From positions 186,001 to 250,000 of the forward strand of contig NZ_MKTH01000008.1 of NCBI RefSeq assembly GCF_001898175.1: a stretch of DNA of 64,000 nt. The letters are read 5' to 3'. Below the pieces are notes generated by a model that saw nothing but the letters and a program-made list of their open reading frames with translations, was not told the origin of the DNA and made no database searches. This document shows positions 16,615 to 26,171 of the stretch, piece after piece; positions within the stretch are counted from its first letter, which is position 1; every line of letters begins with the position of its first letter. Source of the DNA: Cellulomonas sp. 73-92. GTDB lineage: Bacteria > Actinomycetota > Actinomycetes > Actinomycetales > Cellulomonadaceae. The position numbers and the translations under genes are program-made.

Positions 16615-17841
16615 TCACCAGCGCGTCGGCAGCGGCGCCCCGAACCAGTCCGTGATCAGGGCGTAGGCCACCGACGTGCGCATCGGCAGCAGCACCTCGC
16701 CGGTGGCCGTCGCCGCCGCGAGCTCGTCGCGCGTGAACCAGCGGGCCAGCGTCACCTCGGCGCCGTCCGCGTGCACCTCGGTGGTGGCGGCGTGCCCGCG
16801 GAACGCCAGCATGAGCGAGGCCGGGAAGGGCCACGGCTGGCTGCCGCGGTAGACGACGCGGTCGACGACGACCGCCGTCTCCTCCGCCACCTCGCGCGCC
16901 ACCGCGTGCTCGGCCGACTCCCCCGCCTCCACGAAGCCCGCCAGGGTGGAGAACCGGCCGGGCGGCCACGCCGCGTTGTGGCCGAGCAGGATCCGGTCGT
17001 CGTCGTCCACCACCGCGACGATGATCGCCGGGTCCGTCCGCGGGTAGTGCTCCGAGCCGTCGACCGTGCACACCCGGATCCAGCCGGCCTGCGCCGGCAC
17101 CGTCGGCGCACCGCAACGCGGGCAGCGGGGGTGGCGGGTGTGCCACTCGTCGAGAGCGACCGCCATGGTGGCCAGGCCCGCATCGCGGGCCGGGAGGTCG
17201 GCACCCGCCTCCCGCAGGGCGGCCCACCGCAGCCCCGGCGCGGGCACGGGCACCGCGCGCTGGTGGCCGGCCCGCTCGCCCGCATCCCGGTCGCTCCCGC
17301 GCCCCGTGAGGTCCCCATCACCCTCACGAGCTCCGACGGGCCGGCGGTTCGCACCGTCGCCGTCGGGTTCGGCGAGGCCCCGGGCACCCACGCCCGCCCC
17401 GACGAGGTCCGCCGTCACCGGCTCGGGCACGGGTCCGTGCACGAGCACGTCGGACGACTGACCGATCCGCGGCGCGCCGCGGCCACGAGTCACGCGCCGG
17501 GCCAGGATCAGCGGCGCCGACGCGTCGTCCCCGTCGCGCCCGAGCAGCAGCCAGGACTCGTCGCCGGGCGTCGGGGGCCCGGGCTCGTCGTTCCCGTCGC
17601 CCTGGGGGCCGTCCCCGCTCGGGACGGGCCGCCCGTCGTCCCCGGCGACCCGGGCCGCGGTCGCGGGGTCGAGGAGCGCGGCGGCGCCGGACTCCCCCAC
17701 GACGACCTGGCCGCCGCCGACGACGAGCACGAGCGTGGCAGGGTCCAGGCGCGCGCGGGCGAGCACGTCGGGGTCGGCGCGCAAGTCGGCGGCGCGGTCG
17801 AGGAGGGCTCGGGCGAGGGGCATGGCCGCGGGGAAGTCCAC
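16615..17841 (-). CDS. nudC: NAD(+) diphosphatase NudC with unusual internal insertion
   Basis: A 408-residue Nudix hydrolase that splits NADH to NMNH and AMP and, in other bacteria, decaps NAD-RNA. The Nudix box is GFVEAGESAEHAVAREVAEETAV; the final Gly of the consensus is Ala. The NADH-specificity motif SQPWPFP follows, and CPRCGAPT plus RVC form part of a zinc site. About 70 residues of Gly/Asp/Arg-rich low-complexity sequence lie between the N-terminal domain and the zinc finger, so it is longer than the usual 310 or so. The GTG start follows TAGCGT by 6 bases (leaderless pattern). Confidence 0.92.
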   Translation of the reverse strand: MDFPAAMPLARALLDRAADLRADPDVLARARLDPATLVLVVGGGQVVVGESGAAALLDPATAARVAGDDGRPVPSGDGPQGDGNDEPGPPTPGDESWLLLGRDGDDASAPLILARRVTRGRGAPRIGQSSDVLVHGPVPEPVTADLVGAGVGARGLAEPDGDGANRRPVGAREGDGDLTGRGSDRDAGERAGHQRAVPVPAPGLRWAALREAGADLPARDAGLATMAVALDEWHTRHPRCPRCGAPTVPAQAGWIRVCTVDGSEHYPRTDPAIIVAVVDDDDRILLGHNAAWPPGRFSTLAGFVEAGESAEHAVAREVAEETAVVVDRVVYRGSQPWPFPASLMLAFRGHAATTEVHADGAEVTLARWFTRDELAAATATGEVLLPMRTSVAYALITDWFGAPLPTRW

Positions 17842-17847
17842 GGCGCC

Positions 17848-17853
17848 ACGCTA
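17848..17853 (-). promoter_or_regulatory. -10 box of nudC, leaderless type
   Basis: TAGCGT on the minus strand ends 6 bases before the nudC GTG, so the transcript would begin at or next to the start codon. No clear -35 is seen. Confidence 0.5.
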
Positions 17854-17935
17854 CGCGGCGGCCGTACCGCGGCTCGGGCGGGCGCGGATGCCGGACACGC
17901 CGGGCGGGGGCCCCCGCCCTCGTCGGCCGCCGACC

Positions 17936-17941
17936 TACCCT
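17936..17941 (+). promoter_or_regulatory. -10 box of phosphotransferase gene, leaderless type
   Basis: TACCCT ends 6 bases before the GTG at 17948. With the facing nudC box this makes a compact divergent promoter region of about 106 bases. Confidence 0.5.
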
Positions 17942-17947
17942 GGCGAC

Positions 17948-18877
17948 GTGCCTCGCTCCCCGCTCGCGCTCGCCGCCCTCGCGACCGTCGCCGTCCCCGG
18001 CCTCGACGCGTACGACGTCCGGCGGCCGCTGGAGGGCGGGTCGGAGTACGACGTCGCGCTCGTGACCGACGCCGAGCAGCGGCACTGGGTGGTCCGAGCG
18101 CCCGCCGACGCCGCCGCGGGAGCGGCCCTGGAGGCGGAGGTCGTGCTGCTCGGCGCGCTCGCCGCACAGGTCGACGCCGGCACGCTCCCGTTCGAGGTGC
18201 CGCGACCCGCCGGCTTCGCCCACCTCGACGAGGGCGGCCGCGCCGTGGTGCACCGGTTGGTGCCGGGGCGGCCGCTGCGGCTCGAGGAGCTCACCGCCGG
18301 GCCGGGTCTGTCCGCCGGGCTGGGGCGGGCGCTGGGCGCGCTTCACCAGCTGCCGACGTCGATCGTCGAGAACGCCGGCCGGCCGGTCTACGACGCCCCG
18401 ACGTACCGGCAGCGGCGCCAGGCCGAGGTCGACGAGGCAGCCAAGACCGGCAAGGTGCCGAACGGGCTGCTGCGCCGCTGGGAGAAGAAGCTCGAGGACG
18501 TACGGCTGTGGCGGTTCCAGCCGACGGTCGTGCACGGCGACCTGACGGCATCGCACGTGCTCGTCCACGACGGCGACGTCAGCGGCATCCTCGACTGGGG
18601 CGACGCCATGGTCGCCGACCCGGCCGACGACCTCGCCTGGCTGCTCGTCGCCGCGCCGCCGGACGCCGTCGAGTCGATCCTCGAGGCCTATCTGCTGCGA
18701 CGCACCGAGCTCACGGACCCGTTCCTCACCGACCGCGCGCTGCTGGCCGGCGAGCTGGCGCTCGCCCGCTGGCTCCTCTACGGCGTCCGCTCGGGGCAGC
18801 AGGACGTGGTCGACGACGCGTTCGCCATGCTCCTCGACCTCGACGAGCAGACGACCGAGCTCGAGTCCGTCAGCTGA
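17948..18877 (+). CDS. APH-fold phosphotransferase
   Basis: A 309-residue protein of the aminoglycoside phosphotransferase/choline kinase fold. The catalytic loop VVHGDLTASHVLV and the metal-binding ILDWGDAMVADPADDLAW are both intact, so kinase activity is plausible. The nucleotide-binding Lys strand is weakly conserved (HWVVRAPAD). Relatives next to nudC in other actinobacteria are often labelled macrolide 2'-phosphotransferase-like, but the substrate is not established. The GTG start is supported by the -10 box 6 bases upstream. It converges with adnB. Confidence 0.85.
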   Translation: MPRSPLALAALATVAVPGLDAYDVRRPLEGGSEYDVALVTDAEQRHWVVRAPADAAAGAALEAEVVLLGALAAQVDAGTLPFEVPRPAGFAHLDEGGRAVVHRLVPGRPLRLEELTAGPGLSAGLGRALGALHQLPTSIVENAGRPVYDAPTYRQRRQAEVDEAAKTGKVPNGLLRRWEKKLEDVRLWRFQPTVVHGDLTASHVLVHDGDVSGILDWGDAMVADPADDLAWLLVAAPPDAVESILEAYLLRRTELTDPFLTDRALLAGELALARWLLYGVRSGQQDVVDDAFAMLLDLDEQTTELESVS

Positions 18878-18878
18878 C

Positions 18879-18893
18879 GACCGCGCCGCGGTC
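18879..18893. terminator. short hairpin between convergent phosphotransferase and adnB
   Basis: GACCGC-GCC-GCGGTC forms a 6-bp GC stem directly after the phosphotransferase stop. It is small and has no T-tract, so its role in termination is uncertain. Confidence 0.35.
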
Positions 18894-18919
18894 CGCAGCC
18901 TCGGCGTCCATCTCCGGCC

Positions 18920-21900
18920 TCACCGGTCGCCGGTCACGCTGCGCAGCAGCGCGGTGATCCCCTCCTCGTCGAGCAGGTGCTGCGGGTAGACCGTGGTCCC
19001 GGTCGCGACGTAGCAGAACGCCGCGCGCACCCGCTCCAGCGGGATCCCCTTCCAGCGGGACCACGCCAGCCGGTACACGGCGAGCTGAAGCTCGCGCGCG
19101 GCTCGCTCGGCAGGGTCCTCCGGCGGGCGCCCCGTCTTCCAGTCGACGACGACGATGCCGTCCGGCACGTCGGCACGCTCGACGTCGTCGAACACCGCGT
19201 CGATGCGCGACGTCACGACGTACCCGTCCACCGACGTGCGGACCTCCTGCTCCACGGCGACGGGGCGCCGGTCCGCCCAGGGCGTCGCGCGGAACGACTC
19301 GCGGAGGCGCTCGAGGTCCGCCGTGACGGGCAGCGAGTCGTCGTCGGCGCCCGGCAGGGCGTCCACATCGACGAGGGACGCCGCGCCGAAGTAGCCCTCG
19401 ACCCAGGCGTGGAACGCGGTGCCGAGCCGGGCCTGCGGCGAGGGCGGCTGCGGCACGGGCCGGCGCAACGCGGCGGCGAACGCCTCGGGGTCGCGGTCCA
19501 GCCGCACCACCGCCGACGCGGACAGGGCGGTCGGCAGCTCGACCGGTCCCGGGCGAGCGGTCGCGGCGGAGCGCTCCGCCAGCAGCCGATCGGCCTGGGC
19601 GGCCCAGGCGTCGGGCGCGGCGGCCCGGCTCCCCGCCTGAGCACCCGCGGCACGCACCGCCTCGGCGGCGAGCTCCAGCGCCCGGCGCCGCTCGGGCGGC
19701 AGCGGGTCGCCCGGCCAGGGCGCCGACGGCTGCACCTCGCCGTACGGGTTCGTCGTCCCCGGTTCGGGCGCGGGCGCCCAGCCGGCGGTGCCCAGGAGGC
19801 CGCCGTCGACCAGCTCGAGCAGGAACGGTGACGGCACACGCACCCGGGACCCGGTGCCCCACCAGTGCGCCGTGAGCAGCGCGTGGTGCCGGGCGCGGGT
19901 GATCGCGACGTAGGCGAGGCGCCGCTCCTCGGCGAGGCCGTGCTCCCCCGCCGCCGCGCGGAAGGCCGTCCGCCGCCGGTCGAGCTCCTTGATGTCGGCC
20001 GCACCCCGGTACTCGAGCACGGGCAGGTCCCGTCGGTCGCCGCGCAGCGGGTACGGCAGCGCGCACAGGTCGTTGAGCCACGCGTTGCTCGTGTAGCCCT
20101 CCTTGTTCGCCGGGTCGGCCGGCAGGATCCCGTCGACCAGCCCCGCCACCGCGACGGCATCCCACTCGAGCCCCTTGGCGGCGTGGATCGTCATGAGCTG
20201 GACGGCGTGGGGGTCGGGCTCGACGACCGGCATCTCCAGGCCGTCCTCCTCCTCGTCGGCCGCCTCCAGCCAGGCGAGGAACGCCCCGAGCGTCGGCGCG
20301 TCCGCCGCACGGGCGAAGTCGTCGGCCACCTGCGTGAACGCATCCACGTGGATGCGGGCGCGGGCGGGATCGGCGCCGGGTCGCGCCAACAGCTCCAGGT
20401 CCAGCCCGAGCAGCCGCTCGGCGTGGCCGACGAGCTCGACGAGCGGCAGGTAGGTGTGCCGCCGCACGGCACGCAACACCTCGGCGAGGTCGGCCAGGCG
20501 CGCCCGCCCCACGGCGGTCAGCCGCCGCCCGTCCTTGTCGCGCCACCCGGCCGGCGGCAGGTCGTCGACCGCGTCGACGATCGACCGCTCGTCGACGGCG
20601 TCCGGCGCCACCGGCGCGTCCGTGCGGCGGCCGGCCAGCTGCCGCGCCCACGCGACGAGCGCGTGCAGGTCGGCGGCGCCGATGCGGTAGCGCGCCCCGG
20701 TGAGCAGCCGCATGAGCGCGTCGCCCCGCGACGGGTCGTGCGCGGCCCGCAGCAGCGCGACCAGGTCGACCACCTCGGGCGTGTCGAGCAGGCCACCCAG
20801 CCCGACGACCTCCACCGGCAGCCCGCGCGCGGTCAGCGCCGCGTGGATCGCCTCGAACTGGCGCCGCTTGCGGCAGAGCACCGCGGCGCTGACGGGTGCG
20901 CCGTCCGCGGCGGCGTGCGGGCCGACGCCCGCCCCGCCCGGCCCGCGCCAGTGCGCGACGACGAAGTCGGCGATCGCCTCGGCCTCGTCGCCCATCGTGG
21001 CGAGCATGCGCGCGGTGACCGTGCCCTCCTCCGCCAGCGGCCCCGCCGCCAGCTCCGGCACGTCGACGAGCCCGCCCCGCGCCGCCGAGCGCGCCCGCAG
21101 CGGACCGGCGACGAGGTTCGCGGCCGCCAGCACGCGGTGGTCGTTGCGGAACGACGTGGCCAGCGTGAGCACGCGTGCCGGAGCCAGCCCGCCGCCCGGG
21201 GCGGGTGCCGCGAAGTCCTCGGGGAACCGCTCGAGGCCGCCGGCGCTCGCGCCCCGCCAGCCGTAGATCGACTGGTGCGGGTCGCCCACCGCCGTCACCG
21301 CGTGCCCGTCGCCGAAGAGCGCCCGCAGCAGTGTCAGCTGCGCGTAGGACGTGTCCTGGTACTCGTCGAGGAGCACCACCCGGAACCGGTCCCGCTCGGC
21401 GGCCCCCACCTCGGGCACCTCCAGCGCGAGCCTCGCCGCGAAGGCCACCTGGTCCCCGAAGTCGATGGCGTCGGCGCGGCGCTTGCGCGCCCGATAGGCC
21501 TCGACCACGTCGAGCAGCCGCCCGCGGGCTCGCAGCGACTCCGCGATCTTCGTGAGGTCGGCGCGCGGACGCGGGGCGGGCGTCGTCTCCAGCGCCTCGA
21601 CGATCCCCGCGATGCCCGCCTGCGCCTCGGCGGTGGTCAGCAGGTGCTCGTCGAGCTGCCCCGACAGCGCGAGCACTGCCTCGACGACGGTCGTCACCGC
21701 GTTGTCCAGGCCGAGGTCCTCCGACCAGGACTCGACGATCTCGTCGGCCAGCTGCCAGCGCGCCGCCTCGGCGAGCAGGCGCGTCCCGGGCTCCAGGCCG
21801 AGGCGCAGCGCGTGGTCGGCGACGAGCGAGGCCGCGTAGGCGTTGTACGTCGAGATCGTCGGCCGCTCCAGCCGGGCCAGCGGGTCGTCCGCGCCGCCGA

Positions 21901-22216
21901 GCCCGAGGGCCGCCCCTCCCGGCAGCTCGATGCCCCGCTCCGTCGCCGCCCGCACCAGCGCCCGCAGCCGGCGCCGCACCCGCAGCTCGAGCTCGCCCGC
22001 GGCCTTCCGGGTGAACGTCAGCCCGAGCACCTGGCCGGGCTCGACGAGCCCGTTGGCCAGCAGCCAGACGACGCGCCCGGCCATCGTCTCGGTCTTGCCG
22101 GAGCCGGCACCCGCCACCACCAGCGCCGGTGCCAGGTCGGCCTCGATGACGGCCACCTGCTCCGGTGTCGGCCGGTCACGGCGCAGCAGGTCGGCCACGA
22201 GGAGCGCGGAGATCAT
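18920..22216 (-). CDS. adnB: AdnB-type helicase-nuclease subunit
   Basis: A 1098-residue protein. The track shows a 1967-residue ORF, but only the part after the ATG at 22216 (MISALLVADLLRRDRPTPEQ) is real; the rest is a shadow of adnA. It has a complete UvrD-type motor: Walker A AGAGSGKTETM near residue 40, LLDEYQDTSYAQL, VGDPHQSIYGWRG, IHAAKGLEWDAVAVAG and ITRARHHALL. A C-terminal RecB-type nuclease follows, with GTAFHAWVEGYF, VTSRIDAVFDD and VVDWKTG. With AdnA it forms the actinobacterial end-resection machine, the counterpart of RecBCD/AddAB. It overlaps adnA by 4 bases (ATGA). Confidence 0.92.
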   Translation of the reverse strand: MISALLVADLLRRDRPTPEQVAVIEADLAPALVVAGAGSGKTETMAGRVVWLLANGLVEPGQVLGLTFTRKAAGELELRVRRRLRALVRAATERGIELPGGAALGLGGADDPLARLERPTISTYNAYAASLVADHALRLGLEPGTRLLAEAARWQLADEIVESWSEDLGLDNAVTTVVEAVLALSGQLDEHLLTTAEAQAGIAGIVEALETTPAPRPRADLTKIAESLRARGRLLDVVEAYRARKRRADAIDFGDQVAFAARLALEVPEVGAAERDRFRVVLLDEYQDTSYAQLTLLRALFGDGHAVTAVGDPHQSIYGWRGASAGGLERFPEDFAAPAPGGGLAPARVLTLATSFRNDHRVLAAANLVAGPLRARSAARGGLVDVPELAAGPLAEEGTVTARMLATMGDEAEAIADFVVAHWRGPGGAGVGPHAAADGAPVSAAVLCRKRRQFEAIHAALTARGLPVEVVGLGGLLDTPEVVDLVALLRAAHDPSRGDALMRLLTGARYRIGAADLHALVAWARQLAGRRTDAPVAPDAVDERSIVDAVDDLPPAGWRDKDGRRLTAVGRARLADLAEVLRAVRRHTYLPLVELVGHAERLLGLDLELLARPGADPARARIHVDAFTQVADDFARAADAPTLGAFLAWLEAADEEEDGLEMPVVEPDPHAVQLMTIHAAKGLEWDAVAVAGLVDGILPADPANKEGYTSNAWLNDLCALPYPLRGDRRDLPVLEYRGAADIKELDRRRTAFRAAAGEHGLAEERRLAYVAITRARHHALLTAHWWGTGSRVRVPSPFLLELVDGGLLGTAGWAPAPEPGTTNPYGEVQPSAPWPGDPLPPERRRALELAAEAVRAAGAQAGSRAAAPDAWAAQADRLLAERSAATARPGPVELPTALSASAVVRLDRDPEAFAAALRRPVPQPPSPQARLGTAFHAWVEGYFGAASLVDVDALPGADDDSLPVTADLERLRESFRATPWADRRPVAVEQEVRTSVDGYVVTSRIDAVFDDVERADVPDGIVVVDWKTGRPPEDPAERAARELQLAVYRLAWSRWKGIPLERVRAAFCYVATGTTVYPQHLLDEEGITALLRSVTGDR

Positions 22217-25200
22217 CGCGTCACCGCCCGGCCCTCGGGCTGCACCGGGCACGACGAGCGCACCGGGCACCGCCGGCAGTCGTCGTTGCGCGTCGCCCGG
22301 AACGTCGAGGCCGCCATCGAGTCCGCGACGCCGTCGATCAGCTCGTGCGCCCAGGCGGTGCGGCCGTCGTCGAGCGCCGACTGCTCCTTCCTGCTGCCGT
22401 CCCGGGCGGCGCCGTTGCCGACGTACAGCAGGGTCGCCCCGGCGCTCGTCGTGCCGGGGGCCAGCCCCTCGAACGCCCCGGCGTCGACGGCCAGCTGGTA
22501 GGCGGCGAGCTGCGGGTTCGCCTCCGCCTTCGGCCCCGTCACCTGGGAGCCGGTCTTGAGGTCGACGACGCGCGCCCGCTCGTGGCCGTCCTCGTCCGGC
22601 GGCGCGACCTCGACCCGGTCGACCTTGCCCGTCACGGCCGCCCGGGCGGTCGTCACCGTGAAGCCCGCCTCCACCAGCAGCGGGGCGCCCGCGCCTCGCA
22701 GGTAGGCCGCGAGGCGGCACACCATCGCCTCGGCCTTCCGGCGCGTCGCCGCCTCGGGCCAGCCGCCGTGCAGCCCGAGGGACGCCCATCGCTCGTCGAG
22801 CGCGGTCAGCAGCTCGTCGTACGTCCCGGTCGGGTGCTCCTGCGCGACGGCGTGCACCAGCGTGCCCAGGCTCTGCTCGCGCGTCGAGGTCGGCGTCCCG
22901 CCGGCCGCCTCCAGCGCCCAGCGCAGCGCGCACGTCGCCGCGAGCTCGATCCGCGACGGCGACACCGGCACGCGCACGTCCGCCGGCCACAGCGGCTCCT
23001 CGGTCGAGGGCGCCGCCAGCCCGTGCCACTGCGCCGGGTCGGCGCCGTCGACCCCGGCGGCGGCGAGCCGGGCGAGCGTGCGGGCCGCCGCCGCGTCGGG
23101 CGCACCGGCCCGCGCCGTCCCCTCCAGCCGGCTCCGCAGCCGTGCGACGAGCCCGCGCAGGTCGAGCGGCGCGGGCAGCTGCGTCACCAGCCGGGCGTCG
23201 ACCGCCTCGTCGTCGCCCGTGCCGCCTCCCGCAGGCGCCACCACGAGGTCGACGAACGGCGACGGCTCGGACTCCAGGTCGGCCACCGCCGTCACCACCA
23301 GCCGCGAGCGCGCCCGCGAGCACGCGACCGCGAAGCTCCGCAGCTCGTCGGCCAGCACCGCCTGCCGCGCCGCGGCGACGTCCGGCGCTCCGCCGTCGGG
23401 CGCGCGGCCGTCCAGCAGGTCCACGAGCGCCTGCGCCCCGAGCAGCGAGTCGCGCAGCCGCAGGTCCGGCCACGACCCCTCCTGCACGCCCGCGACGACG
23501 ACGAGGTCCCACTCCCGGCCGGCCGCGCCGGCCGCGGTGAGCACCGGCACGGACTCGCGCCGCGCCCGGGCGGCCAGGGTGTCCGCCGGCACGTCCTGCG
23601 CCAGCAGCCAGTCGACGAACGACCCCGGCGGCGCCGCCGGGGTGCGCTCGACGAACGTCTCCGCCGCCCGGAACAGCGCCAGCACGGCGTCGAGGTCGCG
23701 GTCCGCCCGTTGCCCGGCGGTCCCCCCGGCCAGCGCCGCACGGCGCCACGGCTCCGACAGCCCGGCGGCGTCCCACACCGCCCACAGCACCGCGTGCGCG
23801 TCGGCACCGGGCTCCCCGGCGGCCGCGCGCCCGGCGGCGATCACCCGCGCGAGCCGCCGCACCGGTGCGCCGACCTCCGGCCGCAGCCCGACGAGCACCC
23901 CCGGCTCCTGCAGGGCCTCGACCAGCAGCTCGTCGCTGGCGCGCCCGCCGCCGGCGCCGATCTCCTCGGCCCGCAGCGCCCGCCGCACCCGCCGCAGGCC
24001 CACGGCGTCGAGCCCGCCCACCGGCGACAGCGCGAGCCCGGCCGCGACCGCCGCGTCCAGCGCCACGCGGCCCGTCACCACGGCCAGCACGTCGAGCAGG
24101 GGCCGCACCGCCGGCTCCTCGCGCAGCGGCACCTGCGAGCCGAGCACGCTCACCGGCACCCCGGCCACCGCCAGCGCCCGTCGCAGCGAGGTCACCCGCT
24201 CGCCCGAGCGCGCCACCACCGCCATGTCGCCCCAGGCGACCCCCCGCTCCAGGTGGGCCTCGCGCAGCACGTGGGCGACGAACGCCGCCTCCTGCGCGGT
24301 GCCCGTCAGCAGCGCGACCTGCGGTTCGGCGCCGTCCGCCGGGGCCACCCCCACCCGGCGGTGCTCGGCACCCGCCACCGTGCCGACGCGATCGGTCACG
24401 CGCTGCACCACGCCCCGCAGCGCCGGCCCGTGCCGCCACACGGTCGGCAACGTCATGGCGCGCGCGCCGAACGCGCCGGTGCCGTGCTGCGCGCCGGCCC
24501 GGCCCACGAGCGCCGGGTCGGCGCCGCGGAACGTCTGCACCGCCGCGTCCGGGTCGGCCAGCAGCAGCAGCCGCGCACCGTCGTCGGCCAGCACGCGCAG
24601 CAGCCGCGCCGTCGCCGCCGTCGACTCCTGGTGGTCGTCCACGACCACCAGCCGCCAGCGCGGGCGCGGCGTGCGCTCCACCTCGTCGTCCCACGCCAGC
24701 AGGGCACGGGCCGCCTCGTCGACCACCACAGCCGGGTCCAGCCGCGCACCCACGTCGGGCGTGCCCGTCCGCAGCCACATGACGTCGAGGTACTCCTCGT
24801 AGAGCCGGGCCGCCGCCACCCACTCGGCGCGCCCGCGCTCGCGGCCCAGCCGCGCCAGCTCGTCGGGCGCCAGGCCACGCTCGGCGGCGCGCATCAGCAG
24901 GTCGCGCAGCTCGTCGCGGAACGCCCGCAGCGTCAGCGCGTCCGGGCGGATCGCCTCCGGCCAGGCGATCGGCACGCCCTCACCGGCGGCATGCCCCGCC
25001 AGCAGCTCGGCGAGCACCTGGTCCTGCTCGGGCCCCGACACCAGCACCGGCGGGGGTTCCCCCCGCGCGGCGGCCCGGGCCCGCAGCACGGCGAAGGCGG
25101 CCGCCGCCGGCGTCTGGACCAGCGGCCGTGCCGCCGTGTGCGGCCAGCGGGCGGCCAGCCGCTCGCGCAGGTCGGCCGCCAGCCGGCGGGACGCGGCCAG

Positions 25201-25410
25201 CACCAGCACATCCTGCGGCTCGAGCCCCGCCGCGACCACGGCCTCCAGCGCCACCGTCGTCTTGCCCGTGCCCGGCGCACCCAGCACCAGCAGCGCCCCG
25301 TCCGCACCCGCGGCCACCGCCTCGACGGCCGCCCGCTGTCCCGGGTCGAGCTCGACGGCCGCCCCGGGCCCGCGCAGGTGCGCAGGAGTGGGCCGCGCGA
25401 GGAATGGCAT
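22213..25410 (-). CDS. adnA: AdnA-type helicase-nuclease subunit with Fe-S nuclease domain
   Basis: A 1065-residue protein. The N-terminal motor has Walker A LGAPGTGKTTVALEA near residue 45 and a divergent motif II (VVVDDHQESTAATARLL, DDHQ in place of DExQ), so its ATPase may be weakened. The C-terminal nuclease carries GKVDRVEV and VVDLKTGSQV, and four Cys placed as in Fe-S nucleases: one in ATCALRW and three in DDCRRCPVRSSCP. In the mycobacterial enzyme AdnB is the main motor. The gene starts at ATG 25410 and is divergent from a TetR gene. No LexA box was seen upstream. Confidence 0.92.
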   Translation of the reverse strand: MPFLARPTPAHLRGPGAAVELDPGQRAAVEAVAAGADGALLVLGAPGTGKTTVALEAVVAAGLEPQDVLVLAASRRLAADLRERLAARWPHTAARPLVQTPAAAAFAVLRARAAARGEPPPVLVSGPEQDQVLAELLAGHAAGEGVPIAWPEAIRPDALTLRAFRDELRDLLMRAAERGLAPDELARLGRERGRAEWVAAARLYEEYLDVMWLRTGTPDVGARLDPAVVVDEAARALLAWDDEVERTPRPRWRLVVVDDHQESTAATARLLRVLADDGARLLLLADPDAAVQTFRGADPALVGRAGAQHGTGAFGARAMTLPTVWRHGPALRGVVQRVTDRVGTVAGAEHRRVGVAPADGAEPQVALLTGTAQEAAFVAHVLREAHLERGVAWGDMAVVARSGERVTSLRRALAVAGVPVSVLGSQVPLREEPAVRPLLDVLAVVTGRVALDAAVAAGLALSPVGGLDAVGLRRVRRALRAEEIGAGGGRASDELLVEALQEPGVLVGLRPEVGAPVRRLARVIAAGRAAAGEPGADAHAVLWAVWDAAGLSEPWRRAALAGGTAGQRADRDLDAVLALFRAAETFVERTPAAPPGSFVDWLLAQDVPADTLAARARRESVPVLTAAGAAGREWDLVVVAGVQEGSWPDLRLRDSLLGAQALVDLLDGRAPDGGAPDVAAARQAVLADELRSFAVACSRARSRLVVTAVADLESEPSPFVDLVVAPAGGGTGDDEAVDARLVTQLPAPLDLRGLVARLRSRLEGTARAGAPDAAAARTLARLAAAGVDGADPAQWHGLAAPSTEEPLWPADVRVPVSPSRIELAATCALRWALEAAGGTPTSTREQSLGTLVHAVAQEHPTGTYDELLTALDERWASLGLHGGWPEAATRRKAEAMVCRLAAYLRGAGAPLLVEAGFTVTTARAAVTGKVDRVEVAPPDEDGHERARVVDLKTGSQVTGPKAEANPQLAAYQLAVDAGAFEGLAPGTTSAGATLLYVGNGAARDGSRKEQSALDDGRTAWAHELIDGVADSMAASTFRATRNDDCRRCPVRSSCPVQPEGRAVTR

Positions 25411-25466
25411 GCCCAGATCTCACCACCGTCCGCCCACAGCGCGGGCCGACGTCCGGGTGCGATGGC

Positions 25467-25472
25467 TACCAT
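25467..25472 (+). promoter_or_regulatory. -10 box of tetR gene, leaderless type
   Basis: TACCAT ends 6 bases before the GTG at 25479, in the 68-base divergent gap with adnA. Confidence 0.5.
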
Positions 25473-25478
25473 GCGCGC

Positions 25479-26135
25479 GTGGATGCCGAGGGCGCCGGAC
25501 GCCTCACGCGCGAGCAGCGCCGGGGCCAGCTGCTCGCGGTCGCCCAGGAGCTGTTCTCCGCCGGGGGCTACCACCACGTCTCGATGGACGACATCGCCGA
25601 GCACGCGCACGTCACCAAGCCCGTGCTCTACCGGCACTTCCCGTCGAAGCTCGACCTCTACCTCGCCATCGTCGACGCGCTCGGGCAGGACCTCCTGACG
25701 GCGATCGACGACGCCGTGCGGCCGGTCGTCGCCGGCACGCCGGGCGACGGGCGCGACGTCGTCGCGGCGATCGTCCGGGCCTACGTCACGTTCGTCGACG
25801 CCGCCGGCGAGGTCGCCACCCTGCTCTTCGAGTCCGACGTGACGCACGACCCCGCGGTCCGCGGGCGCGTCGAGAGCGCCTCGCGGGACGCCGCGCAGCG
25901 CATCGCCGACGTGCTGGCGCACGTCACGGACCTGGCGCCGCAGGCCGCGCGGACGGTCGCCGTCGGGCTGGTCGCCATGGCGCAGGGCGCCGCGATCCAT
26001 CGGCTGCGCCGGGACGACGCGCCCAGCGCCGAGGAGACCGCGGACCTCGTCGCGCGCGTCGCCTGGGCGGGCGTGGCCGGCCTCGTGCGGCCCGCACGAC
26101 GAGCGGACGAGGGGCCCGGCGCCGCGACGACCTAG
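25479..26135 (+). CDS. TetR-family transcriptional regulator
   Basis: A 218-residue protein with a typical N-terminal helix-turn-helix (HVSMDDIAEHAHVTKPVLYRHFPSK, in part) at about residues 30-60 and an all-helical C-terminal ligand domain. It corresponds in position to Rv3208, between adnA and the DUF3107 gene. The GTG start (VDAEGAGRLTREQ) is supported by the -10 box 6 bases upstream; the long track ORF upstream is a shadow of adnA. The ligand is unknown. It may control itself and the divergent adnAB genes, which is inference from layout only. Confidence 0.9.
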   Translation: MDAEGAGRLTREQRRGQLLAVAQELFSAGGYHHVSMDDIAEHAHVTKPVLYRHFPSKLDLYLAIVDALGQDLLTAIDDAVRPVVAGTPGDGRDVVAAIVRAYVTFVDAAGEVATLLFESDVTHDPAVRGRVESASRDAAQRIADVLAHVTDLAPQAARTVAVGLVAMAQGAAIHRLRRDDAPSAEETADLVARVAWAGVAGLVRPARRADEGPGAATT

Positions 26136-26171
26136 GATCGAGGCTCCGCCACATCCAAGGAGGCCAGCGGC

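Noticed and set aside
18920-24823. 1967-aa minus ORF that looks like a giant fusion
   Set aside because: Only the part from 22216 is real AdnB; the rest is a different frame over adnA, whose own motifs are intact.
22165-25698. 1177-aa plus-strand ORF
   Set aside because: Antisense shadow of adnA; low-complexity Arg/His/Gln-rich translation.
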